64,000 nucleotides of DNA from Actinomycetes bacterium (GTDB lineage Bacteria > Actinomycetota > Actinomycetes > Nanopelagicales > Nanopelagicaceae): positions 1 to 64,000 of the forward strand of contig BJFY01000005.1 in NCBI GenBank assembly GCA_014190155.1, in the 5' to 3' direction. The translations under genes and the position numbers were made by a program. Under the pieces are notes generated by a model. The model was not told the origin of the DNA. It saw nothing but the letters and a program-made list of their open reading frames with translations, and did no database searches. Positions 36,401-46,164 of this stretch are shown here, piece by piece (position 1 is the first letter of the stretch; every line of letters begins with the position of its first letter).

Positions 36401-37702
36401 TTAAATCAAGCCAGAAAGATCATCGGGCACAATTGTGCTCTTTAAAAATTTAAGCGGATCAGCTAAATCGTTTTGTTCTGGCAGTAATACCGCATCTTCC
36501 CAAAGCCGATCACGATTTTCAGCTTTCAGCTCACCAATTTCACGCCAAAAAACTGCGCATTCACGGGCAGTTCTCGGTGAAACTTCTAAACCAACTAGTG
36601 AAGCAAATAATTGTTGGGTTGGAGATTGGGTAGCGCGTCGCCGAGTTTGGGTTTCACGAAGTTTTAATAACGATGGTAATCGATCGCCAGCTGCATCAAC
36701 TACTACTTGATCAATCCAGCCTTCAATTAGCGCAAGCACCATTTCAAGTTTAGCTAGCGCGCTACTTTGTTCTTGGGTTTCTGCTGGCGTAAACATTCCG
36801 CTAGTTAGCGCGTGCGAAATAGATTCTGGATTTGCTGGATCTAATTCACCCGAAGCGAGCGCTTCTTGCGCTTGTTCTTGGATTGCCGAGAAATCAATCC
36901 GAATTCCTTTGCCATAAGCGGTGATTGTGCTTTCTAAATATTGGGTTAACCAAGGGGTATGCGCAAATAATCGAGCCGCGGAAATTTCACGGAGCGCTAG
37001 AAAAATTCGAACTTCAGCTTCCGGAATTTCAAGTCCGTCACTCCACTTTGCAACATTTTGTGGAATTAAAAATGTCCGCGCTGGTTTTAGGAGCGGCAGC
37101 GCTACATCGTTAGCGCCAGTCAACGTAGTTGCGAGGTGTCCGATGGTCTGACCAAGTTGGGTTGCGATCATTGAACTCATAAAGGTTGACATCACACCCG
37201 CAATATTTCCAATACCTGGAATCGGTATTTCGGCTGCGTTGGTTTCAGTTGTAATCGCGTTAGCCATGCCCTCGCTTAAGCCATCTATTAGTGGTTTTGC
37301 TAATTCATGCCAGCCAGTTAAGGAAGCATCGATCCATTCACCTCTTCCCATGGCACAATTTTCTGGGATCCCGAGGGAAGGAAATGTAGTTGCGCCATCA
37401 ACCCATAAATCTGCAATCGTAAAGGCTTCACGAATTTGATTTAAATCAGTTAAACCGACGGGCAATTCGCCATGAGCCGTTAATGTTTTTCGCGAGATAT
37501 CTCGAATGACATCACGAGCTAGATTTGCAGCGGTTCCAGAGCCAGATAATGAGGCGATTAAGGACTTTATATCTAAGCTCATTCCAGAAAACTGCTTAAA
37601 TATTTCAGCAAAGTTCGAATTATCTTCCGGATTACCATCTTCATTTCCGGAATTATTTGAACCACTATCGCTCGGCGGTAAAAATCCAAAATTTCCACTC
37701 AT
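36401..37702 (-). CDS. DUF2342 zinc-dependent metalloprotease-like protein
   Basis: A 433-residue protein of the DUF2342 family, annotated as putative zinc-dependent metalloproteases in actinobacteria. A Ser/Asn-rich N-terminus (about residues 9-30) precedes conserved helices. The family core is visible as SMIATQLGQTIGHLATTL, DVALPLLKP, FLALREISAARLFAHTPWLT and LALIEGWIDQVVVDAAG, where an EGW context replaces the usual HExxH-like site. The neighbourhood with the PDZ-Lon-like protease and UPF0182 matches mycobacteria. Enzymatic activity is not established. Confidence 0.85.
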   Translation of the reverse strand: MSGNFGFLPPSDSGSNNSGNEDGNPEDNSNFAEIFKQFSGMSLDIKSLIASLSGSGTAANLARDVIRDISRKTLTAHGELPVGLTDLNQIREAFTIADLWVDGATTFPSLGIPENCAMGRGEWIDASLTGWHELAKPLIDGLSEGMANAITTETNAAEIPIPGIGNIAGVMSTFMSSMIATQLGQTIGHLATTLTGANDVALPLLKPARTFLIPQNVAKWSDGLEIPEAEVRIFLALREISAARLFAHTPWLTQYLESTITAYGKGIRIDFSAIQEQAQEALASGELDPANPESISHALTSGMFTPAETQEQSSALAKLEMVLALIEGWIDQVVVDAAGDRLPSLLKLRETQTRRRATQSPTQQLFASLVGLEVSPRTARECAVFWREIGELKAENRDRLWEDAVLLPEQNDLADPLKFLKSTIVPDDLSGLI

Positions 37703-37780
37703 TTAATCGCTGCCCCGTTTCAGTTACCGCTGTAACCGTAAAAGTACTCGCTTTCTTCCCAACTGTTCTAGGCTACGGCC

Positions 37781-38050
37781 ATGAACCTTGAAAGCTTCGC
37801 AGCCGCCGCAGCCGCAACATCTAGCGCGCCAGTATCTGCACTTATCTGGTGGTTAATTCCACTCTTCGGGCTAATCGGGGCTTTGGGTTACGTACTTTGG
37901 CTCTCTAAGTTTCAATCGAAATTTGAGAATGAAACCAATCGCTCCGTCAATAATTTTCGCAAGTTTCAAGATTCATTAGCGCTGCAACAAGCGCCAAAGC
38001 CGACCATTACTCCAAATGAGGATAAAAGTGCCGGTAACACCGCTAGTTAA
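37781..38050 (+). CDS. Small single-pass membrane protein (unknown)
   Basis: An 89-residue protein with an Ala-rich N-terminus, one transmembrane helix (about residues 21-43, LIWWLIPLFGLIGALGYVLW) and a polar cytoplasmic tail of about 45 residues. It overlaps the PDZ-Lon-like gene by 23 bases and is divergent from the DUF2342 gene. I do not recognise the family; proximity suggests a link with the protease, but that is inference. Confidence 0.65.
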   Translation: MNLESFAAAAAATSSAPVSALIWWLIPLFGLIGALGYVLWLSKFQSKFENETNRSVNNFRKFQDSLALQQAPKPTITPNEDKSAGNTAS

Positions 38051-39065
38051 TAAAATCCACACCCCTTCAAAAGTAATACTTTTAGGGCTTTTTGCGGCTG
38101 CTTTGCTAGCCCCACTCCCATATGTATTAATCGCGCCCAGCACTCCCGATGATGTTTTAGGTAAATTGATTTCGATCGATGGCGTACCAACTTTTCAAGA
38201 TCGCGCTAAAGATAAAACCATTAAAAGCCGACTTTTTATAACTTCAGTATTGGTGACAAATCCAAATTCTTATATTAGCGGTGGCGAGATACTTTTAAAT
38301 TGGATTAGCGGGGATTCCGCAGTTTTGCCGCATGGCTCAATTTACCCACCAGATAAGAGTGAAGCCCAAGTTACTGTGGAAAATATCGCTGATATGAAAA
38401 ATTCCCAGTCTGAGGCTACCGCTGCATCGTTGAGTTACCTCGGCTACAATTTAAAAAGTGCAGTTGAAATTACTGATGTTAAAACCGAATCGGATGCGTT
38501 TAAGAAGTTACTAAAATCAGATCGCATAGTTTCAGTTGCTGGAACTCGAATTACCAAAGCTTCCGATATTCGAGATGCTTTAAAAGCCAAGAAAGTCGGG
38601 GATTTAGTCGCAATTACAATTGCTCGGGAGAACTTAACTTTCTTGGTAAAGTTGATGGCTAACAACGAAGGCGCACCAGTAGTTGGAATCTTCGTGAGTA
38701 ATTCCTATGATTTTCCAATCTCGGTCAAATTCAATTTAGAAGGAACTGGCGGGCCAAGTGGGGGACTGATTTTTTCGCTGGGAATTATCGAAAAGTTAGC
38801 ACCGGAAGATTTGCTCCGCGGTCGTAAAGTTGCCGGCACCGGCACAATTGATGCCGCTGGAAATGTTGGACCCATTGGCGGAATAAATGAAAAATTAATT
38901 GGTGCAGCTAAGTCGGGAGCTACGATATTTCTAGCCCCAGAAGCAAATTGCATTGATTTAACTCACATCCCTAAAGGCCTGATCGTGATCCCGGTAAAGA
39001 CCCTAAAAGCCGCGGTTGCCGTGCTTCAAAGTGAGAAACCAGCCACATTCCCAGGGTGCAAGTAG
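38028..39065 (+). CDS. PDZ domain Lon-like (S16) secreted protease
   Basis: A 345-residue membrane-anchored protease. One N-terminal helix (about residues 16-36) leads into an extracytoplasmic PDZ-like region (about 120-215) and a Lon-type S16 catalytic domain. The Ser is in GTGGPSGGLIFSLGIIEKL and the Lys in GPIGGINEKLIGAAKSGAT, the Ser-Lys dyad. The GTG at 38028 is chosen because AGGA lies five bases upstream; an ATG at 38016 lacks a ribosome site. Family members lack the AAA+ domain of Lon. The position before UPF0182 matches mycobacteria. Confidence 0.87.
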   Translation: MPVTPLVNKIHTPSKVILLGLFAAALLAPLPYVLIAPSTPDDVLGKLISIDGVPTFQDRAKDKTIKSRLFITSVLVTNPNSYISGGEILLNWISGDSAVLPHGSIYPPDKSEAQVTVENIADMKNSQSEATAASLSYLGYNLKSAVEITDVKTESDAFKKLLKSDRIVSVAGTRITKASDIRDALKAKKVGDLVAITIARENLTFLVKLMANNEGAPVVGIFVSNSYDFPISVKFNLEGTGGPSGGLIFSLGIIEKLAPEDLLRGRKVAGTGTIDAAGNVGPIGGINEKLIGAAKSGATIFLAPEANCIDLTHIPKGLIVIPVKTLKAAVAVLQSEKPATFPGCK

Positions 39066-39091
39066 TTACAAGAAATGGCTAAAGTAGCGTT

Positions 39092-41965
39092 ATGACCTTT
39101 GGTGAATTCGCAAATAATCCGTTTCGTAACTTACGTCCAAAAAATCGCAAAGTTGGCCCGCTGACCATCACGCTCATCGTGCTTGCCGTGGCAGCTGTTG
39201 TTCTTGTTAGCCTGAGTGGTTTTTATGCTGACCTACTTTGGTTCCGCTCGGTAAATTTCACAAATGTCTGGAGCACGATTCTAGTAACCAAGATTGAGCT
39301 CTTTATTGTTTTTGGAATAGCAACATCACTAGTTATAACTAGCAATATTTTTATTGCATATAAAAAACGCCCAATTTATGTGCCACTTACAGTCGAAGCC
39401 GATAATTTAGAACGCTATCGCGCTCAGATTGAACCAATCCGTAAGTTGAGCATTGTCGGAATTGCAGTAGCGCTATTTTATTTTGCTGGATCAGCAGGCA
39501 CTCGGCTCTGGGAAATCTGGATGCTCTTTAAAAATTCAACTTTATTTGGAGTAAAAGATCCGCAATTTAATCTGGATATTTCATTCTTTGCTTTCAAACT
39601 ACCATTTTGGCAAGCGATAATTGGTTGGGCGACCTCCACTTTAGTCTTATCGTTAATTGCCACAACGATTGTTCATTATTTATATAGTGGAATTCGCCCG
39701 CAAGTTCGCGAAGACCGAACTACAGTTGCCGCCAGAGTCCAACTCTCAGTATTGCTCGGTGTATTAGTTTTAGTAAAAGCTGTCGCATATTGGTTTGATC
39801 GATATGCACTTGCGCTTAAAGATGGAAAATTAATTACTGGACTTACTTATACCGACGTGAATGCAGTGTTACCTGCTAAAGCGATCTTGACTGGAATTGC
39901 AATTATCTGCTCATTGCTCTTCTTTGCCAACATCATTCGTCGCTCTTGGGTACTGCCAGCCGCTGGCGTAGCGCTGCTGGGTATTTCTTCGCTTCTTATT
40001 AGCGGAATCTATCCAGGCATCATCCAACAATTTCAAGTAAAGCCAAGTGAATCTTCAAAAGAAGAGCCATATATACAACGCAATATTGATGCGACTAGAA
40101 CTGCCTATGGTTTAACTGATATTGATATGCAAGATTATCAAGCAACAATCTCAACTACTGCTGGCCAGCTCGCAAATGACGCAGCCACTATTTCAAATAT
40201 TCGTTTGATGGATCCAAACGTACTTTCCGCCACATTCCGCCAACTACAACAGATAAAGCCTTATTACACATTCGGTGAATCACTCGATATTGACCGGTAC
40301 AAAATTAATGGCGTAACTCGCGATGTGGTGGTCGCAGTTCGTGAATTAAACATCGCGGGCAATCCGCAACGAAACTGGATTAACGATCACTTAGTTTATA
40401 CCCATGGATTTGGTTTTGTTGGCGCCTACGGAAACTCAGTTGATGCTGATGGAAAACCTAATTTTATAATTGGCGATATCCCACCTACAAAAGCGTTAGG
40501 TAATTTTGAACCAAGAATTTATTTTGGTGAAAATGTTCCAGATTACTCAATCATCGGAGGCGCTACCGGTGGTACAAAAGTTGAATTTGACTATCCAGAT
40601 GATAAATCTGCAAACGGCCAAACTAACTACACATATACCGGTAAAGGTGGCGTGCCGATGGGGTCACTCTTCTCTCGGTTGTTATTTGCGATTAAATATC
40701 AAGAACAGCGAATTGTTCTCTCTAGTTTGATTAATTCAAGCTCGAAGATTCTCTTTGAGCGAAACCCGCGCGACCGCGTTGCAAAAGTTGCACCATGGTT
40801 AACTCTCGATGGCGATCCATATCCTGCAGTAATTGATGGAAAAGTTATTTGGATTATCGATGGTTACACAACTAGTGCGGGCTATCCGTATGCCAAGAAA
40901 ACATCACTGTCTGGCGCTACTGCGGATGCGTTAACTGCGAATTCAACTTCGATTACGGCACAACTAAATACTTCAGTTAATTACATTCGTAACTCGGTAA
41001 AAGCAACGGTTGACGCTTACGATGGCACAGTCTCGCTTTATCAATGGGATGAAAGAGACCCGGTCCTATCTACTTGGAGTAAAACATTTCCTGGCGTTAT
41101 AAAGCCAAAGAGTGCAATATCGGAAGGCTTGATGAGCCACATCCGTTACCCAGAAGATATTTTCCGAGTCCAACGCGACATTTTGAGTTCGTACCATGTA
41201 CAAACTGCAAATGCTTTTTATGGCGGTCAAGATTTCTGGCGGGTACCGCGCGACCCATCAACTTTTGGATCTAATGCAGGTGCCCAACCACCTTATTACT
41301 ACACCCTTGAAATGCCAGGTGCTAAAAAGCCGGCATTTTCATTAACTACGCCATTTGTACCGCGAGGTGGTCGTGAAAACTTATCTGCATTCGCAGTTGT
41401 GAATTCAGATCCAGGCCCAGATTATGGAAAAATTACGGTTCTACAATTACCACGTTCCACAAATATCGCTGGACCTTCACAAGTTGCATCTAACTTTGAA
41501 GCAAACACTGAAGTTGCAACTGCACTTTCCTTGTTACGCCAAGGCGGCTCGGATGTAGTACTTGGTAATTTGTTAACGTTGCCAGTCGGTAGCGGTTTGC
41601 TATATGTGCAACCAGTCTATGTTCGCGCAACTGCAAACTCTTCTGCATATCCGTTGCTACAAAAGATATTAGTTTCTTTTGGAGATCAAATCGGATTTGA
41701 TAGTTCGTTACAAGGAGCGCTCGATCAAGTATTCGCTGGTAACTCTGGGACAAAAATTGGCAGCGTACCTACTGCTAATGGTTCGAGCACATCATCGAAT
41801 TCATCTTCATCAAATAAAGCACTCGCATCTGCGCTAGCAAGTGCGCAAGCTGCTCTCGCAGATTCGCAAATAGCGCTTAAGAACGGTGACTTTGCTGCTT
41901 ACGGAAAAGCACAAGATCGTTTGAAAGCAGCGATTGCAGCAGCGATTTCTGCACAACGCGGTTAA
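39092..41965 (+). CDS. UPF0182 family membrane protein
   Basis: A 957-residue membrane protein of UPF0182 (COG1615). The N-terminal ~310 residues have seven hydrophobic segments with DLLWFRSVNFTNVWSTILVT. A large extracytoplasmic domain contains family motifs such as YIQRNIDATRTAYGL, GFGFVGAYGNSV and RHTS-free YPEDIFRVQRDILSSYH, ending in a Ser/Ala-rich low-complexity linker and a helical C-terminus. It follows the Lon-like protease by 26 bases. The function is unknown; it is large and conserved across actinobacteria. Confidence 0.92.
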   Translation: MTFGEFANNPFRNLRPKNRKVGPLTITLIVLAVAAVVLVSLSGFYADLLWFRSVNFTNVWSTILVTKIELFIVFGIATSLVITSNIFIAYKKRPIYVPLTVEADNLERYRAQIEPIRKLSIVGIAVALFYFAGSAGTRLWEIWMLFKNSTLFGVKDPQFNLDISFFAFKLPFWQAIIGWATSTLVLSLIATTIVHYLYSGIRPQVREDRTTVAARVQLSVLLGVLVLVKAVAYWFDRYALALKDGKLITGLTYTDVNAVLPAKAILTGIAIICSLLFFANIIRRSWVLPAAGVALLGISSLLISGIYPGIIQQFQVKPSESSKEEPYIQRNIDATRTAYGLTDIDMQDYQATISTTAGQLANDAATISNIRLMDPNVLSATFRQLQQIKPYYTFGESLDIDRYKINGVTRDVVVAVRELNIAGNPQRNWINDHLVYTHGFGFVGAYGNSVDADGKPNFIIGDIPPTKALGNFEPRIYFGENVPDYSIIGGATGGTKVEFDYPDDKSANGQTNYTYTGKGGVPMGSLFSRLLFAIKYQEQRIVLSSLINSSSKILFERNPRDRVAKVAPWLTLDGDPYPAVIDGKVIWIIDGYTTSAGYPYAKKTSLSGATADALTANSTSITAQLNTSVNYIRNSVKATVDAYDGTVSLYQWDERDPVLSTWSKTFPGVIKPKSAISEGLMSHIRYPEDIFRVQRDILSSYHVQTANAFYGGQDFWRVPRDPSTFGSNAGAQPPYYYTLEMPGAKKPAFSLTTPFVPRGGRENLSAFAVVNSDPGPDYGKITVLQLPRSTNIAGPSQVASNFEANTEVATALSLLRQGGSDVVLGNLLTLPVGSGLLYVQPVYVRATANSSAYPLLQKILVSFGDQIGFDSSLQGALDQVFAGNSGTKIGSVPTANGSSTSSNSSSSNKALASALASAQAALADSQIALKNGDFAAYGKAQDRLKAAIAAAISAQRG

Positions 41966-42028
41966 TTTTGCTGACAAAGTGAGCGAATTTCCCAATAGCT
42001 CATCAGCCCAATAAGATTGGCGAACCGA

Positions 42029-42105
<77 letters not shown>

Positions 42106-42132
42106 ATTTTTAATGGCTTTATTTACTGGCTT

Positions 42133-44382
42133 TTACTGCGTTTGCCGAACCTTAATTCGAAGCGAATTAAGCACCACAAATAAACTCGAGCCAGCCATAG
42201 CAGCGCCGGCATACATCGGATCAAGTAAACCTAGAGCCGCAATTGGAATTCCAACTACGTTATATGCAAATGCCCAAAGTAAATTTCCTCGAATAGTTCC
42301 TAAAGTTCGCTGCGCAAGTTTAATTGCATCAAGTGCAGCAAATAGTGTTGGGCGGAGCAGCGTGATATCGGCGCTCGAAATTGCAGTATCAGTTCCAGTA
42401 CCCATTGCCATACTTAAATCAGATTCTACAAGTGCAGCTGCATCATTAATGCCATCGCCAAGCATCAATACTTTCTTGCCCTCGCCACGCAACTTCTTAA
42501 TTAATAACACTTTATCTGCTGGAGATGCTTCTGAAATTACATGATCAGATAAAATCCCAACTTGATTTGCAATATCAAGGGCAGCACTTCGATGATCTCC
42601 AGTAATTAGCCATAACTCCATTGATGCATCATTTAGCACGGCTATAGATCGCGAAGCATCTGGCTTTATAGTGTCGCCAACTTCAATCGCTGCTAATGCA
42701 ACACCATCTATGGCAACAACCGAAATAGAGTGGCCATTTACTTCGGCCCTAGAAATCGCTTCTTGTAACGGTTTAGGAAACGAGAATGTTGCTTTTAGAA
42801 TAGAAGCTGGCGTGCCAATCAAGACTGGCAACTCTGACCCCGAAATATTTACTCGTGCAGCTACACCTTGACCTGAAGTTTGCGAATAATCAGTTAGAGA
42901 ACTTTTTGCAACACCTTGGCCAATTAAATATTGTTTGATGGCGCGCGCCACCGGATGGGTGTTATCTGCTTCGACAGTATGGGTTGCGATGAGCAGGTCA
43001 GCTAACGAGATCTTTAGCGCTGGATTAGCCGCAAAAGTTAAGTCGATTACTTGCATTTCTCCAAGAGTTAATGTGCCAGTTTTATCAAAGACAACTGTGT
43101 TGATAGTTCGAGCAACTTCAAGTGAGCTTGTTTTACGGAGCACAATGCCATTTTGAGCGCCCCGCCCAGTTGCCACTAAAAGCGCAACCGGCGTAGCTAA
43201 TCCAAGCGCACACGGACAAGCGATAACTAATACCGCCACTGCGGCAGCTATTGAAATCTGTAAAGAATGGTCAGTGAAATACCAAGCCGAAAAAGTTCCA
43301 ATCGCAATTAGTAAAACTATTGGGACAAAGATTGCGCTAATTCGGTCAACAGTTTTTTGAATTGGAGCCTTCTCGGTCTGTGCCGTAAGTACCATCGTAG
43401 TAATTCGAGAGAGTTCGGTATCTCGACCAACTCGTTGGGCTTGAATTACCAATCTTCCATTTAAATTAATCGCACCACCAACCACAAGCGAACCAGGCTT
43501 TACATCGATTGATAGTGATTCACCAGAGATTAGCGAATTATCAACGCTGCTCTCACCAGAAATAATTATGCCATCAGTTGGAATCCGGTCGCCTGGTTTA
43601 ACAATGCAATGATCGCCAACTTCCAAAGATTGAATTGGTGCTACAACTTCTTCATTACCGCGCAAGATTGTTACTTCCTTGGTATTGATTGCTAATAAAT
43701 TAGCAAGAGCCGATCCTGCTCGTCGTTTTGCTTTGCTCTCTAAATATCTTCCTAAAACAATAAATAAAATAACAGCCGCGGCAACTTCTGTATAAATATC
43801 GCCAGCACCGGTCGCATTAGCATAAATCGACCACGAAAAAGCAGAGAGTGAACCAAGTGAAATTAAAGTATCCATAGTTGGATGCGCAATATTTCGGAGC
43901 GCGGTTCTATGAATTGGGTAAGCAATAATGAAAATTATTGGAGTTGTAATTGCGATCGAAAGCCATCCAGTTGCGGAGTAAAGCGGATGCACGATCCCGA
44001 AATAATCTAGCGCATCAATAATTCTTGGCTCTAGGTAATGATGTACTGACATCGACATTGAAATCACAATTACTGGAATTGCCAAAATTGCAGCGAAGAA
44101 AACCCGCCATCCCATTCGACGGGAACGGGAAAAACTTTCGGTTTCATCGGCTAATAACGTTGCGCCATATCCAGTCTTTTTCACTACATCGATAAGCGCG
44201 CTGGCTTTGTAACCCTTGGGAGCCAAAATATGGGCGGATTCAGTTGCGAAATTAACGGTTGCGGAAATTCCTTCCAATCCATTTAACGATCGCTCAATCG
44301 CGGCAACACATGCCGAGCAAGTCATGCCTTCAACTTTCAAATCAATCTGTTCGCTGGTGCTAACAATTTGTGAAGTGCTCAT
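42133..44382 (-). CDS. copA: Copper-translocating P1B-type ATPase
   Basis: A 749-residue Cu(I)-exporting ATPase. One N-terminal heavy-metal domain (GMTCSACVAAIERSL, about residues 18-32), eight transmembrane helices, the CPC metal site in VIACPCALGLATPVALL, the phosphorylation motif VFDKTGTLTLGEM, HP motif THPVARAI and hinge LGDGINDAAALVESD. The TGES-type actuator loop is ISGESSVDNS. Its ATG overlaps the hisN-like stop by four bases (ATGA), linking it to an unrelated gene. No copper chaperone or CsoR regulator is visible beside it. Confidence 0.95.
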   Translation of the reverse strand: MSTSQIVSTSEQIDLKVEGMTCSACVAAIERSLNGLEGISATVNFATESAHILAPKGYKASALIDVVKKTGYGATLLADETESFSRSRRMGWRVFFAAILAIPVIVISMSMSVHHYLEPRIIDALDYFGIVHPLYSATGWLSIAITTPIIFIIAYPIHRTALRNIAHPTMDTLISLGSLSAFSWSIYANATGAGDIYTEVAAAVILFIVLGRYLESKAKRRAGSALANLLAINTKEVTILRGNEEVVAPIQSLEVGDHCIVKPGDRIPTDGIIISGESSVDNSLISGESLSIDVKPGSLVVGGAINLNGRLVIQAQRVGRDTELSRITTMVLTAQTEKAPIQKTVDRISAIFVPIVLLIAIGTFSAWYFTDHSLQISIAAAVAVLVIACPCALGLATPVALLVATGRGAQNGIVLRKTSSLEVARTINTVVFDKTGTLTLGEMQVIDLTFAANPALKISLADLLIATHTVEADNTHPVARAIKQYLIGQGVAKSSLTDYSQTSGQGVAARVNISGSELPVLIGTPASILKATFSFPKPLQEAISRAEVNGHSISVVAIDGVALAAIEVGDTIKPDASRSIAVLNDASMELWLITGDHRSAALDIANQVGILSDHVISEASPADKVLLIKKLRGEGKKVLMLGDGINDAAALVESDLSMAMGTGTDTAISSADITLLRPTLFAALDAIKLAQRTLGTIRGNLLWAFAYNVVGIPIAALGLLDPMYAGAAMAGSSLFVVLNSLRIKVRQTQ

Positions 44383-45167
44383 TTAATTGAACCTAAAAAT
44401 TGTTGGTGTAATAAACCATTTGAAGAGATGGCATTCGTTCCGAATACACCAGGAACGCCGTCGAATGAAGTGAATGCGCCGCCGGCTTCACGGACAATTA
44501 CTTCAAGGGCTGCCATATCCCAGAGCGCTAATTTAGGCTCGACTGCAATATCTACTGCGCCTTCCGCAACTAACATATGAGACCAAAAATCTCCATACGC
44601 CCGCATTCGCCAAATTTTATCTAGTAGCGCAAGAAACTTTTCGCGATGTTGGCTCCAGCCAGTTAAATCCGAAAAGGAGATCGATGCATCATCTAGCTTT
44701 GCAACTTTAGAAACCCCAATTTTAGTAGGGGTGCCGTTATTAACTGATAAAAATGCGCCACCATTTTTCGAACCATGCCATCTTCGGAAAAGCGCGGGGG
44801 CGCTAACTACGCCCACCACAACTTCACCCGCTTCAACTAAACCAATTAAAGTCGCCCAAGTAGGAATGCCGCGCATGAAATTCTTAGTTCCATCAATTGG
44901 ATCAATTACCCAGTAACGATCTGGTTTTGCATCGCTGCCGCCAAATTCTTCACCAATTACGTGATCATTTGGGTACGCTAATTTAATTAAATTTCTGATT
45001 TCTTCTTCAGTAGTTTTGTCCGCATCAGTTACTGGGGTGTTATCTGGTTTAGTAGTAATAACTAAATCGAGTGCATTGAATCTATCTAAAGTAATTAAAT
45101 CAGCAGCATCGGCTAACTTGTGGGCAAGCGCAAGATCAGCTGCATAAGAATTAATTTGATTAACCAT
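44379..45167 (-). CDS. hisN: Inositol monophosphatase family protein, probably HisN-type
   Basis: A 262-residue Mg-dependent phosphatase. Metal-site motifs are VTDADKTTEEEIRNLI, GEEFGG, WVIDPIDGTKNFMRGIPTWA (residues ~85-104) and LWDMAALEVIVREAGG. GTKNFMRGIPTW is typical of actinobacterial histidinol-phosphatases related to HisN, so histidine synthesis is the likely role, though inositol-phosphate activity is not excluded. It follows rsgA by 13 bases on the same strand. Confidence 0.82.
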   Translation of the reverse strand: MVNQINSYAADLALAHKLADAADLITLDRFNALDLVITTKPDNTPVTDADKTTEEEIRNLIKLAYPNDHVIGEEFGGSDAKPDRYWVIDPIDGTKNFMRGIPTWATLIGLVEAGEVVVGVVSAPALFRRWHGSKNGGAFLSVNNGTPTKIGVSKVAKLDDASISFSDLTGWSQHREKFLALLDKIWRMRAYGDFWSHMLVAEGAVDIAVEPKLALWDMAALEVIVREAGGAFTSFDGVPGVFGTNAISSNGLLHQQFLGSIK

Positions 45168-45180
45168 TGTGGCGCTTACT

Positions 45181-46164
45181 TTACTCGTCGGAGTTAAGCA
45201 GGCCGCGTAGACTTTTTACGCGCTCTTTGCGAGCCGTATCATCGCCAGCCCAAAGGTCGAGTTCGCAGCCCGCTTCACCATGCGAGCAGTTTTTGGCGCA
45301 TTTGTTTATCACATCAGCAAAATCCGAAAACGATCCAATTACGCGGTCGCGATTAACGTGTCTTAGCCCGAAAGAACGGACCCCAGGAGTATCAATAATC
45401 CATCCTGAATTAACTTGGTTTTTGAGGTCAGGTAATTTCAATGCAACTGCACTTGATGAAGTATGTCGGCCGCGACCAGTTACATCGTTAACATCCCCAA
45501 CCGCGCGCACATCTGTATCTAGTAGCGCATTTACTAAGGTGGATTTTCCAACGCCAGAGTGGCCGATTAGAACTGATGTTTTATTGCGAAGTAATTCTTT
45601 AATTGGAATTAAGTCACCGCCACGACTTGTTTGTAGCGTTTTTACACCTAGATTTAGATATGGCTTCAAGAAATTATTAGCGTCGGCTAAGTCGCCTTTT
45701 GTGATGAGAATTATTGGTTCAATTCCTTGGTCAAAAGCCACAACCAGACAACGATCAACTAAACCACTTCGAGGTTCTGGATTAGCGGCTGCAATAACAA
45801 TTACCATCTGATCTACATTTGCAACAATCATTCGCTCTAATGCACCAGCATCATCCACGGTTCTAGTTAATGAATTTTTTCGCTCGTATACCGAAACAAT
45901 TCTAGATAACGAACCATCGCTTCCAGAAGTATCACCCACTAGCGCTACCTGATCGCCAACTACAACTGAGTTTTTACCGAGCTCGCGCGCTTTCATTGCG
46001 CTTACCAATATGCCAGTTTCAGTAACGCAACTTGTGCGGCCGCGATCTACTTGAATTACAAACCCACGGATTGCATCTTCATGCAATGGGCGATCTTTGC
46101 TGCGCGGACGAGTGGATCGGGCTGGCCTTACTTTCGCATCGGATTCATCGTATTTGCGTGCCAT
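45181..46164 (-). CDS. rsgA: Ribosome small subunit-dependent GTPase A
   Basis: A 327-residue circularly permuted GTPase that matures the 30S subunit. The G motifs appear in the permuted order G4 (ILITKGDLADAN), G1 (IGHSGVGKSTLVNALL), G3 (IIDTPGVRSFGLRH), followed by a C-terminal zinc knuckle (CAKNCSHGEAGCELDL). I take the ATG at 46164 because it overlaps the aroA stop by one base (TAATG), removing seven residues of a longer frame. It is predicted to be in one operon with aroA and hisN. Confidence 0.95.
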   Translation of the reverse strand: MARKYDESDAKVRPARSTRPRSKDRPLHEDAIRGFVIQVDRGRTSCVTETGILVSAMKARELGKNSVVVGDQVALVGDTSGSDGSLSRIVSVYERKNSLTRTVDDAGALERMIVANVDQMVIVIAAANPEPRSGLVDRCLVVAFDQGIEPIILITKGDLADANNFLKPYLNLGVKTLQTSRGGDLIPIKELLRNKTSVLIGHSGVGKSTLVNALLDTDVRAVGDVNDVTGRGRHTSSSAVALKLPDLKNQVNSGWIIDTPGVRSFGLRHVNRDRVIGSFSDFADVINKCAKNCSHGEAGCELDLWAGDDTARKERVKSLRGLLNSDE